Shown one piece after another: positions 53,615 to 61,711 of a stretch of DNA of 64,000 nt. How positions within the stretch are numbered: the stretch's first letter is position 1; every line of letters begins with the position of its first letter. A model generated the notes under the pieces. The model worked only from the letters and a program-made list of their open reading frames with translations. It was not told where the DNA came from and made no database searches. The position numbers and the translations under genes are program-made. The stretch is from Pikeienuella piscinae (GTDB lineage Bacteria > Pseudomonadota > Alphaproteobacteria > Rhodobacterales > Rhodobacteraceae). The stretch covers positions 124,001 to 188,000 of the forward strand of contig NZ_CP049056.1 in assembly GCF_011044155.1 (NCBI RefSeq). Reading direction: 5' to 3'.

Positions 53615-54361
53615 ATGACCTATTGCGTCGGACTGAAGCTCGATGCCGGCATCGTGATGATGTCGGACACCCGCACCAACGCCGGTCTCGACAACATTTC
53701 GCGCTTTCGAAAGATGTTCAACTGGAACGACCCCGGCGAGCGCGTGCTGGTCGCCTGCTGCGCGGGAAATCTTTCGATCACACAGGGAGTTCTGAGCCGG
53801 ATCAACGCCGCCATAGCCCGCTCCCAGGATGACGAACGGGTCGAGACGATCCTGAACGCGCAGACGCTCTTTCGCTCGGCTCAGCTCTTCGGCGATGCGA
53901 TGAGGGACGTGCAGGCGCGCCACCGCGAGACCCTGCAGGCGCAGGGGGCGGGGGCGGACGCCTCGATCCTGCTCGCCGGGCAGCGGAAGGACGGCGAGAT
54001 GCGGCTATACCTCATCTACTCCGCCGGAAATTTCATCGAAGCGACGCCGGACACGCCGTTTCTGCAGATCGGCGAGCACAAATACGGCAAACCGATCCTC
54101 GACCGGGTGATCACCCCGGAGACGCCGCTCGATCAGGCGCTGAAAGCCGTGTTCCTTTCGATGGATTCGACCCTCCGCTCGAATCTTTCGGTCGGGATGC
54201 CGCTCGACCTGACGGTGATCCGCGCCGATGAACTCGATTTCGCCGTGCAGCGCCGGATCGAGGCTGAAGACGAAGATTTCTCGGCGATTTCCAGGGGCTG
54301 GGCGGACGCGATTCGTGAAGCGTTCGAGACGCTGCCATCGGTGAACGGCGACGGGCGGTAG
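53615..54361 (+). CDS. Anbu proteasome-type peptidase
   Basis: The 248-residue protein begins MTYCVGLKLDAGIVMMSDTR. Removal of Met would leave Thr2 as the N-terminal nucleophile of a proteasome beta-subunit fold. RTNAGLDNISRFRKMFNW and LVACCAGNLSITQGVL match Anbu (ancestral beta subunit), which forms 12-mer helical or ring assemblies. Operon neighbours (ATP-grasp, alpha-E, transglutaminase) match the well-known Anbu cluster. Its natural substrate is not established. Confidence 0.93.
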   Translation: MTYCVGLKLDAGIVMMSDTRTNAGLDNISRFRKMFNWNDPGERVLVACCAGNLSITQGVLSRINAAIARSQDDERVETILNAQTLFRSAQLFGDAMRDVQARHRETLQAQGAGADASILLAGQRKDGEMRLYLIYSAGNFIEATPDTPFLQIGEHKYGKPILDRVITPETPLDQALKAVFLSMDSTLRSNLSVGMPLDLTVIRADELDFAVQRRIEAEDEDFSAISRGWADAIREAFETLPSVNGDGR

Positions 54362-54462
54362 GGGGGCGGGCCGGCGGCAGATGAAGGATCGTCCCGACGA
54401 TATCGCGCTTCGGCGCGGCGTGTTCCTGCTTCCCCTAGCTTCAGATTGATCCTCTTTTCGCC

Positions 54463-55518
54463 TCAGAGCGGCATTGGCCAACGCCGGTGGATCGCCTCGA
54501 TACCGTCGAGAACGTCTTCCGGCAGTTCCCGCTCGGCGGCGCTGAGGGCGGTTTCCAGATGCTCCATCTTCGTTGCGCCGAAGATCGCGGCGCCCATGAA
54601 GGGCCGGGAGAGGCAGAAGCCGAGGGCCATCCGGGCGGGGTCGAGCCCGGACTCGCGGGCGAGCGCCAGATAGGCGTCATGCGCCGGCCAGAGATACTCG
54701 GTGATGCGCCCGCCCAGCGTTGCGTTAAGCGCGCGGCGCGTGCCGGGCGGCGTCTGGTCACCGGCGTATTTGCCGCTGAGGATGCCGGCCGCTAGCGGCG
54801 AATAGGCGAGGAGGCTCACCCCTTCGGCCATGCAGGTCTCAGCGAGGTCGAGATCAAAGATCCGGCAAAGAAGGGAATACTCGTTCTGGAGCGAGACGAC
54901 GCGCGGCAGACTCTCGCGCTCCGCGACATCGAGAAACTGCATCAGGCCCCAGGCGGTCTCGTTCGAAAGCCCGATATGGCGGATCTTGCCGGCTTCGATC
55001 TGGCGTGAGAGCGCACCGAGGATGTCGGCGATCTCCTGTCGCTCGGTCGCGGCGTCGTGCGGCTTTGGAACCCAGCCCCAGTAACGGCGAAAATGATAGG
55101 AGCCGCGATTGGGCCAGTGAAGCTGGTAGAGGTCGACATGATCGGTCCGGAGTCGCTTCAGCGACGCGTCGAGCGCCTTGTCGATCTCGGCGGCGTCGAT
55201 CGGCGGGGTCGGGGCGACCCCGGCGCGGGGGCGCTGACTGCCTTCACCGGTGATCTTGGTGGCGAGGATGATCTCGTCCCGCCTGCCGGTCTTGGCCAGC
55301 CATTCGCCGATGATCGTCTCGGTCGCGCCGGGCGCGTCGCCGGGGCCGGGATTGGCCGGATACATCTCCGCGGTGTCGATGAAGTCCACGCCCGCGTCGA
55401 GCGCGCGGTCGATCTGCGCATGAGCCTCGGCCGCGTCGTTCTGCGAGCCCCATGTCATAGAGCCGAGAGAGAGCGCGGAGACCTTCGGGCCATTCCTGCC
55501 GAGCGTTCGATAGATCAT
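54463..55518 (-). CDS. Aldo/keto reductase (Tas-like)
   Basis: The 351-residue NADPH oxidoreductase has the AKR barrel: TLGRNGPKVSALSLGSMTWG, DAGVDFIDTAEMYP with catalytic Asp and Tyr, SLKRLRTDHVDLYQLHWP with His, and VSLQNEYSLLCR. The insert carrying the PTPPIDAAEI segment resembles E. coli Tas. The physiological aldehyde or ketone is unknown. It is a single gene convergent with the Anbu operon. Confidence 0.92.
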   Translation of the reverse strand: MIYRTLGRNGPKVSALSLGSMTWGSQNDAAEAHAQIDRALDAGVDFIDTAEMYPANPGPGDAPGATETIIGEWLAKTGRRDEIILATKITGEGSQRPRAGVAPTPPIDAAEIDKALDASLKRLRTDHVDLYQLHWPNRGSYHFRRYWGWVPKPHDAATERQEIADILGALSRQIEAGKIRHIGLSNETAWGLMQFLDVAERESLPRVVSLQNEYSLLCRIFDLDLAETCMAEGVSLLAYSPLAAGILSGKYAGDQTPPGTRRALNATLGGRITEYLWPAHDAYLALARESGLDPARMALGFCLSRPFMGAAIFGATKMEHLETALSAAERELPEDVLDGIEAIHRRWPMPL

Positions 55519-55726
55519 GCGTCCATCCTGTCCAGAATATTGAAGAACCCCGTCCCGCCTCAGGACGCGACGGCGGCCGAACATGGACGCCGGGGCGTCG
55601 CTGTCAAGGCCGGCGGGCCGCGCGCTGCGCCCCGTCTGATGGACGCGCCGAGCGCCTCCGCCTAGAAGAGGCGGTGAAATTTGGGGGGCGAGCCCGGATT
55701 TCACGAGCAAACCGCGGGGCCGGTCA

Positions 55727-56539
55727 ATGAAGTTCGATGTCGCGATCATGCAGAGCTATTCGCGTTCCGGCGAGACGCTGCTGCTGCGAACGCTGAACGC
55801 GCATCCCCGAATTCACGCGGTTCACGACCTGCGCAAGACGAACTCCGAGGAAGAGCTCGCGCTTTTCGAGCATCTGCGCCGGACCGGCGCGACGGCGGTC
55901 GCCGCCGACAGCAAGCTGGCGCGGCATGTCTCGTTGCCGGATGGCGGGTTGCTTCTGCTCAAGAACGCGGTGTGGCTGTCGCCGCCGGTTCATACGAGAG
56001 GCTTCGTACTGGTCCGGAACCCGTTTTCCGTCGCGGCCAGCGCCGGCGTGATCGGAGAATCCCCGGCGCGGCGGGAAAGCAATCGTCGCATCATCATGCG
56101 CTGGGCGCGCGGCATCGCACCCGGTTTCGTCGCCGCGCTCGATGAGCTCGACAACCTCGCCGCGCTGCTCCTCCTCTGGAATGTCAAAGTCACCGAAGCG
56201 ATGCGGTCCGGTCTCCCGGTCGTGCATTACGAACGTTTCGTGGCCGATCCACAGCGCATCTTGCGGACGCTGATCGCCGGACTCGGCCTTCCCTGGAACG
56301 ACGCAGTCCTGACCGCGCACGAAGCTTATGCTCCGGGTGAAAAGGGCCATGGCAGGATGCCGCTTTCGGCCCCGATCCACCAGAAGTCGAGAGACTCATA
56401 TCGGGACCTTCCCGACGAGGTGTTCGACCGCATCCACGCGCTCGTCTACCCGACACTGCGGCTCTGCGGCTATGTCATTGAAGGGCGAACCATCTCGATC
56501 GCCAGCGATTTTGACGACCGGCTGACCGCTCGCCGATAG
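55727..56539 (+). CDS. Sulfotransferase family protein
   Basis: The 270-residue protein opens with SYSRSGETLLLRTLNAHP, the 5'-phosphosulfate loop, and has RGFVLVRNPFSVAASAGV, the 3'-phosphate segment with Arg and Ser. These two motifs are the PAPS-binding core of P-loop sulfotransferases. The acceptor could be a carbohydrate or peptide. It stands alone, divergent from the aldo/keto reductase and convergent with the RamA-like gene. Confidence 0.8.
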   Translation: MKFDVAIMQSYSRSGETLLLRTLNAHPRIHAVHDLRKTNSEEELALFEHLRRTGATAVAADSKLARHVSLPDGGLLLLKNAVWLSPPVHTRGFVLVRNPFSVAASAGVIGESPARRESNRRIIMRWARGIAPGFVAALDELDNLAALLLLWNVKVTEAMRSGLPVVHYERFVADPQRILRTLIAGLGLPWNDAVLTAHEAYAPGEKGHGRMPLSAPIHQKSRDSYRDLPDEVFDRIHALVYPTLRLCGYVIEGRTISIASDFDDRLTARR

Positions 56540-56551
56540 GCGCGGCGCCGC

Positions 56552-58606
56552 TCAGGCGGCCGGTCGTGGCCTCCTTCGCCGCCGTCCGCCGCCGTCGCCG
56601 CTTTCTCCACCGGCTGCGAAGGACACGCTCGGGAGGGTGACGATCGAGTTCAGGCGCGGAAACGGATCCACCTTATGCGGCACCGCGATGGCGTTCACGA
56701 AATGCTCCTGAAAGCGCGGCTCGACCGCGGTTTCGATCTTCTCGATCCGGCGCACGACGCTCTCGATCTCCCGCCGCGCGGCCGAGTTGAGAAGCGCGAT
56801 GCGGGCGCCGGTGCCGGCGGCGTTGCCGGCAGAGGTGACTTTCTCCAGCGGGCAGTCCGGGATCATGCCGAGGATCATCGCGTGTTTCGGAGAGATATGC
56901 GCGCCGAACGCGCCGGCGAGCACCACGCGGTCGACCGATTCCACGCCGCGCTTGTCCATCAGCAGCCGCGCGCCGGCGTAAAGCGCGGCCTTGGCGAGCT
57001 GAATCGCGCGCACGTCGGCCTGTGTGATCAGGATGCGCGGCCCGCCGCTTTCGGAGCCGTCATGCAGGAGATAGGCGTGCGTTCGCCCGTCGGGAACCGC
57101 GCGCTCCGTCCCGGTGGCGGCGGCGGAGCCGATGGAGCCGTCCTCGTCGACGACGCCTGCGAGGCGCATCTCCGCGATCACCTCGATGATGCCGGAGCCG
57201 CAGATGCCGGTCACGCCCTGCGGGCCGACGGCGCGCTCGAAGCCGGGATCGTCGGACCAGAGCTCGCACCCGATGACGCGAAAGCGCGGCTCCCGCGTAA
57301 CGGGGTCGATCTCCACCTTTTCGATGGCGCCTGGCGCGGCCCGCTGGCCGCCGCTGATCTGCGCGCCCTCGAAGGCCGGGCCGGTGGGCGACGAGCAGGC
57401 GAGCACCCCGTCGCGGTCGCCGAGCATGATCTCGGCGTTGGTGCCGACATCGACGATCAGCACGAGGTCGTCCGAAACATTCGGCCCCTCCGACAGCGCG
57501 ACGGCGGCGGCGTCCGCGCCGACATGGCCGGCGATGCAGGGAAGGATGTAGATGCGCGCGTCGGGGTGCATCTCGATCTCGATCTCCTTCGCCCAGAGTT
57601 GGATCGAGTTCGAGGTGGCGAGCGCGAAGGGCGCCCAGCCCAACTCCTTCGGGTCGATCCCGAGGAGGAGGTGATGCATCACCGGGTTGCCGACGAAGAC
57701 CGCCTCGACGATCTCCTCCCGACTGATGCGGGCTTCGGCCGCGACCTGGCCGATCAGCGCGTTCGCGGCCTCGCGCACCGCTTTCGTCATCGCCTCCGCG
57801 CCGCCCTCGTTCATCATCGAATAGCTGACCCGGCTCATCAGATCCTCGCCGAAGCGGATCTGCGGGTTCATCAGCCCGGAGGAGGCCAGGACCTCGCCGG
57901 ACTGAAGATCGACGCAGTGGCAGGCGATGGTGGTCGAACCGACATCGAAGGCGAGCCCGTAGATCGAGCCTTCGTGAAAGCCGGGCCAGACCTGAATGAT
58001 CCGCGCCGCGCCGAGGCCCTCACCCTCGTAGATCGCGCAGGTGACCTTCCACTCGCCGTCGCGAAGCGCGGGTTGCAGCATCTGCATGGTCCGAAGGTCG
58101 CCGATCACATGGGCGAGGCCCCATTGATCGAAAAGCGCCTGCTGGAGCCGCTCTAGATCGCCAGTGGGCTTCTCCATGTCGGGTTCCTCGACCTCGACAT
58201 AGTAAAGCCGCGTCGCCGGATCCATGACGATGTCGCGGGCCTCGGCGCGTTTCCTCACCACCTGCTTGTGAACCTGGCTTTCGACCGGCACGTCGATGAC
58301 CATGTCGCCCTGAAGCGTCGCCTGGCAGCCGAGCCGCCGGCCCGGTTTCAGCCCGCGCTTGGAGCGATAGCGCTCCTCCACCGCGTTCCATTCGGAGAGG
58401 CCGCTTTCCTCCGCCTTCACACCGTGTTTGGCGAACTCGCCGAATTCCGGCGTGATCTGACATTTCGAACAAATCCCGCGTCCGCCGCAGACGCTGTCGA
58501 GATCGACGCCCAACTGGCGCGCGGCGGTCAGAACCGGCGTGCCGACCGGGAAATGGCCGCGCTTGCCGGAGGGGGTGAAAACCACGAGGGGGTCGGTCTT
58601 GGTCAT
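56552..58606 (-). CDS. Corrinoid activation protein, RamA-like ([2Fe-2S] ferredoxin plus ASKHA ATPase)
   Basis: The 684-residue protein has an N-terminal [2Fe-2S] domain with Cys40, 46, 49 and 94 and a middle/C-terminal ASKHA domain (LAFDVGSTTIACHCVDL; LIVDVGTNAEIMLGD; GICGSGIIEVIAEM; VVLAGAFGAHISP). Such proteins reductively activate the cobalamin of methyltransferase corrinoid proteins in an ATP-dependent way. It ends with a Gly/Arg-rich tail (SGDGGGRRRRRPRPAA). The methyltetrahydrofolate methyltransferase 3 kb away, ending in a like tail, is a probable pathway partner. The start at 58606 precedes TKTDPLVVFTPSGKRG. Confidence 0.9.
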   Translation of the reverse strand: MTKTDPLVVFTPSGKRGHFPVGTPVLTAARQLGVDLDSVCGGRGICSKCQITPEFGEFAKHGVKAEESGLSEWNAVEERYRSKRGLKPGRRLGCQATLQGDMVIDVPVESQVHKQVVRKRAEARDIVMDPATRLYYVEVEEPDMEKPTGDLERLQQALFDQWGLAHVIGDLRTMQMLQPALRDGEWKVTCAIYEGEGLGAARIIQVWPGFHEGSIYGLAFDVGSTTIACHCVDLQSGEVLASSGLMNPQIRFGEDLMSRVSYSMMNEGGAEAMTKAVREAANALIGQVAAEARISREEIVEAVFVGNPVMHHLLLGIDPKELGWAPFALATSNSIQLWAKEIEIEMHPDARIYILPCIAGHVGADAAAVALSEGPNVSDDLVLIVDVGTNAEIMLGDRDGVLACSSPTGPAFEGAQISGGQRAAPGAIEKVEIDPVTREPRFRVIGCELWSDDPGFERAVGPQGVTGICGSGIIEVIAEMRLAGVVDEDGSIGSAAATGTERAVPDGRTHAYLLHDGSESGGPRILITQADVRAIQLAKAALYAGARLLMDKRGVESVDRVVLAGAFGAHISPKHAMILGMIPDCPLEKVTSAGNAAGTGARIALLNSAARREIESVVRRIEKIETAVEPRFQEHFVNAIAVPHKVDPFPRLNSIVTLPSVSFAAGGESGDGGGRRRRRPRPAA

Positions 58607-58895
58607 GCTTCGGCTTCCATCGGTCCGCACAAGGGCAGTGCTAATGCTTTCCCGTCTCTGCGCCAACCGCCTGCGGAATTGCGCCGCTCGGAGGGGGGAA
58701 AGCGTCGCGGCCTGTTTTCGCGCTCTCGATTAAGGCGGCAGATGAGATTCAATTCCCGTTTCATGGACGTCGCGCGGCGCGCGCTCGACCCCGGCTGGCG
58801 GAACCCGTCGGCGATCGACGGCTGAACCACTCGTCAAGAGCTTGGCGCCGCGGGCCGGCGGCGCATAGGCCCGGGTGCGCCAATGGGAGACGCGC

Positions 58896-59441
58896 ATGAC
58901 GAAACGGATCACGATCCGGAACGGGCCGAACCTGAACCCGCCGGGCGAGTGGGAGCCGGAGATCTATGGCGCAACGACGCTCGCCGATATCGAGAGCGCT
59001 TGCCGTAGTCTCGCGCAGGATCTTGGCGTTACGCTCGTATTCCGGCAAACCAACCATGACGGGGTGATGGTCGACTGGATTCAGGAGGCGCGGGGCGCCG
59101 CGGACGCGCTGAGCATCAACCCCGCCGGCCTCTCGTTTCAATCGGTTCCGGTGCTGGATGCGATCCGGATGATGCAGGCGCCGGTGATCGAGCTTCATAT
59201 CAGCAATATTCACGCCCGTGACGCGGCGCATCGCGATTCGATCATCTCCGTCGCGGCGACGGCGGTGATTTGCGGGCTTGGCGCCGCAGGGTATCCTGTG
59301 GCGATGCTGGCGGCGGCGCGGCTCGCCGGGCTCGATGCGCGTGCGCTTCCCGGGGGCCTGAGCGCCTTGTCTTGGCGCCATCTCCCGTCGCGGGCGGCGC
59401 ACGCAAGCAGGGGCGTGGCCATCGGCGCGCCTTCGCGCTAG
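58896..59441 (+). CDS. Divergent type II 3-dehydroquinate dehydratase-like protein
   Basis: The 181-residue protein has the AroQ fold (ITIRNGPNLN, EPEIYGATTLADIE, FRQTNHDGVMVDWIQEAR, INPAG, VIELHISNIHAR). Tyr24, Asn75, Glu99 and His101 of the active site are present, but three usual residues are replaced: Trp19 for the lid Arg, Phe81 for a His, and His112 for an Arg. So the normal dehydratase reaction may be impaired or altered. A canonical aroQ may lie elsewhere. The start at 58896 follows GGGAGA at 58885-58890. It is upstream of a DMT transporter gene on the same strand. Confidence 0.85.
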   Translation: MTKRITIRNGPNLNPPGEWEPEIYGATTLADIESACRSLAQDLGVTLVFRQTNHDGVMVDWIQEARGAADALSINPAGLSFQSVPVLDAIRMMQAPVIELHISNIHARDAAHRDSIISVAATAVICGLGAAGYPVAMLAAARLAGLDARALPGGLSALSWRHLPSRAAHASRGVAIGAPSR

Positions 59442-59482
59442 CTTGCCCGCGAAGGGTCGGACGAGCCGACGGGAGATGACGA

Positions 59483-60421
59483 ATGGCGTTCGACTCGCTT
59501 CGCGCGGATTGGCGCGCGCAGCCGGCCGTGATCCGCGGCGTCGCGCTGATGTGCGCGTCCACGGTGTTCTTTTCGGTCATGCATGTGAGCATACGTCATG
59601 TGTCGGCGGAACTGCCGCCTTTCGAGATCGCGTTCTTCCGCAATCTGTTCGGGCTTCTGGTTCTGACGCCGCTGCTGCTGCGTTCCGGGTTCCAGGAGAT
59701 GCGGACGCAGCGCATCGGGCTGCACGCGCTGCGGTCGCTCCTCAATATCGGCGCGATGCTGATGTTCTTCACCGCGCTGGCGATCACGCCGCTGGCGAAG
59801 GTCACGGCGCTGAGCTTCACCGCGCCGATCTTCACTGCGCTGATGAGCTACTTCATTCTGGGCGAGGTGTTCCGCGTCCGGCGCTGGCTGGCGATCGGGG
59901 CGGGCTTCGTCGGGATGCTGATCGTGCTTCGGCCGGGCGTCGCGATGGTGGAGCCCGGCGCGCTGCTGGCGCTCGGCTCGGCGACGCTCTGGGCCGGAGC
60001 GCTCATCGTGATCAAGGTGCTGTCGCGAACCGAATCGAGCGTCGCCATCGTCGCCTGGATGGGAGTCTTTCTCAGCGTCTTCTCGCTCGGCCCCGCGCTC
60101 TGGGTCTGGCGCGACCCGACGCCGGAAGCCTGGGTCTGGCTCGTGTTCATCGGAATCATCGGAACGCTGGGGCAGGTCGCGCTCAGCCAGGCGCTGAAGG
60201 AGGCGGATCCGGGCGCGGTGATGCCCTTCGACTTCCTGAAGCTGATCTGGATCTCGCTTCTCGCCGCCTGGGCCTTCGGCGAGATCCCGGACGCATGGAC
60301 CTTCGTCGGCGCGGCGGTGATCTTTTCGGCCGGGATCTACGTCGTGCGGCGGGAGCGGCGTGAGGCCCGGGCGGCGACGACTGCGCTCCGCGACAACGCG
60401 GGCCAAGGCCGGGATTTCTGA
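59483..60421 (+). CDS. DMT superfamily (EamA) transporter
   Basis: The 312-residue protein has ten predicted membrane helices in two EamA repeats (first with VFFSVMHVSIRHVSAELPPFEIAFFRNLFG; second with LGQVALSQALKEADPGAVMPFDFLKLIW). These drug/metabolite transporters export or import small metabolites. It lies 41 bp after the dehydroquinase-like gene, so a shared function such as export of a related aromatic acid is possible. Confidence 0.9.
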   Translation: MAFDSLRADWRAQPAVIRGVALMCASTVFFSVMHVSIRHVSAELPPFEIAFFRNLFGLLVLTPLLLRSGFQEMRTQRIGLHALRSLLNIGAMLMFFTALAITPLAKVTALSFTAPIFTALMSYFILGEVFRVRRWLAIGAGFVGMLIVLRPGVAMVEPGALLALGSATLWAGALIVIKVLSRTESSVAIVAWMGVFLSVFSLGPALWVWRDPTPEAWVWLVFIGIIGTLGQVALSQALKEADPGAVMPFDFLKLIWISLLAAWAFGEIPDAWTFVGAAVIFSAGIYVVRRERREARAATTALRDNAGQGRDF

Positions 60422-60560
60422 AGCGGCGCGGAGGGAATCCCCGCGCGACGGTCAAAGCCGCGAGGTGTTGCAAACTCGCATGGCGGCCGCCAGAGCCGGG
60501 CGATCGCTCACCCGGCCGGCAGGCGGCCGTCCATGGCTTCCGAGTCGTGTCGGTCGGCGA

Positions 60561-61079
60561 TCACATGCAACAGGCTTCGCGCGCGCCTGCCGCCCTCTCC
60601 GAACCACAGCAGGCGCTTGCGGGGTTCGACGCCCCGCAACAGCCATTCGCAGTCCCTTCGATGGATCGTTTCCGCTCCGCAGGTTTGCAGATCGCCCGTG
60701 AATCCCGAAGATATACAGTCGCCAGACCATTCTTCATGGACGGTTCGCCCGGAACCATCAGTCTGAGCCCCGAATTGCCGGGCGAAAACTCGACCAGTAG
60801 CGGCGCGTCGGAGAGTTCCGGAAGTCTGCCGAGGCTCTTTTCGAGGATGCCGCGAAACTTGCCGACGCTCATATGCGCCTCGCCGGGGCCATCCAGGAGT
60901 TGCAGGCGGGCTTCCTGCCACGTTTCAACCTTGCCGCCGCAATCGATGCCAGTCGACGTCGAGTGTCGAAGTTCAGTGACGTGATAGCCGGCGCCGACAG
61001 GCTGCCCGTCGAATTCAAAGATCAGGGCCGCAGCGGCGTCAAGCCGCTCGAGGCCGGATAGCAGGGTCGCGAAAGTCAT
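60561..61079 (-). CDS. DUF6428 family protein with three terminal CC pairs
   Basis: The 172-residue protein starts TFATLLSGLERLDAAAALIF and resembles DUF6428 proteins often seen in ars loci. Its C-terminus has three Cys-Cys pairs (147/148, 157/158, 170/171), a likely metal- or arsenic-binding tail. The start at 61079 is chosen with GAGAG at good spacing; an ATG six codons upstream is possible. It is divergent from an ArsR gene over a 81-bp region holding two matching operators. No arsenic resistance enzyme gene is next to it. Confidence 0.78.
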   Translation of the reverse strand: MTFATLLSGLERLDAAAALIFEFDGQPVGAGYHVTELRHSTSTGIDCGGKVETWQEARLQLLDGPGEAHMSVGKFRGILEKSLGRLPELSDAPLLVEFSPGNSGLRLMVPGEPSMKNGLATVYLRDSRAICKPAERKRSIEGTANGCCGASNPASACCGSERAAGAREACCM

Positions 61080-61095
61080 GTCAGCTCTCACTTTC

Positions 61096-61115
61096 ATTTC
61101 AACGAATCTTGAAAT
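61096..61115. promoter_or_regulatory. ArsR operator 1 (inverted repeat)
   Basis: ATTTCAA at 61096-61102 and TTGAAAT at 61109-61115 form a perfect 7-6-7 inverted repeat just upstream of the DUF6428 start. It matches the second site in arm sequence and spacing. This is the expected shape of an ArsR-type operator that blocks transcription of the divergent genes in absence of metal. Confidence 0.7.
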
Positions 61116-61140
61116 ATAGAGGTGACACAGCGCGGGATAC

Positions 61141-61160
61141 ATTTCAAGGACTCTTAAAAT
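61141..61160. promoter_or_regulatory. ArsR operator 2 (inverted repeat)
   Basis: ATTTCAA at 61141-61147 and TTAAAAT at 61154-61160 form the same 7-6-7 repeat with one mismatch, ending at the base before the arsR ATG (61161). Sharing of GA.TCTT in the spacer/arm with operator 1 supports both as ArsR sites. It overlaps the translation start region, so it would also affect arsR autoregulation. The arsR gene has no separate Shine-Dalgarno and may be leaderless. Confidence 0.65.
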
Positions 61161-61472
61161 ATGCGTGAGGAAGAAGCTGCCTCCCTGTTTCAGGCCCTGT
61201 CGAATGCGGACCGGCTGAAGGTCATTCGGGCGTTGGTCATCGCCGGCCCGGACGGGCTGAACGCAGGCGACATCGCCGCGAAGGTCGGCGCCAGCCCTTC
61301 ACGCGCCTCGTTTCATCTGGCCGCGTTGTCGGAAGCGAGAATCGTCCAGCGCGAAAGGCGGTCGCGCAGTCTGCGTTACACTGTCGATTTTTCGCGCATC
61401 GGCGAATTGCTGACGTTTCTCATGGACGATTGCTGCAATGGCAGCCCTCGCCTCAAATCATGTTGCCCCTGA
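61161..61472 (+). CDS. arsR: ArsR family arsenite-type regulator with C-terminal CC pairs
   Basis: The 103-residue winged-helix repressor has the core LFQALSNADRLKVIRALV, NAGDIAAKVGASPSRASFHLAALSEARIVQRERRSRSLRYTVDFSRI. Its last 13 residues hold Cys91, Cys92, Cys101 and Cys102. The C-terminal position recalls the As(III) site of the Acidithiobacillus ferrooxidans ArsR rather than the helix-3 site of the E. coli protein. It is divergent from DUF6428 and probably autoregulates through the two flanking operators. Confidence 0.9.
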   Translation: MREEEAASLFQALSNADRLKVIRALVIAGPDGLNAGDIAAKVGASPSRASFHLAALSEARIVQRERRSRSLRYTVDFSRIGELLTFLMDDCCNGSPRLKSCCP

Positions 61473-61711
61473 ACTTGCGTCATCGCCGACCCGCCTCTTC
61501 AACGACTACACCGCTCAATTTCGGCGTGTAGCGTCGGGATTTGTCATTGGCGATATGCGCGGCGTCAGGCGGATTGGGCGCGAAGCCGGCATCTGACGTT
61601 TTCGGTCAGTCCATGGGTCCGGATCCCGGCGCGCAATCCAGTCGGAATGCGACGCCGTTCGGCTCACGCCCCGGCTGACACGAAAGGCGTCCGACCGGGC
61701 CGGCGCTCGCC

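Noticed and set aside
56675-58156. 493-residue plus-strand frame opposite the RamA-like gene
   Set aside because: Antisense shadow of a clearly recognised gene; composition is His/Arg/Asp-rich with no motifs.
60547-60984. 145-residue plus-strand frame opposite DUF6428
   Set aside because: No ribosome site; the minus frame has DUF6428 features, a terminal CC tail and an adjacent operator.
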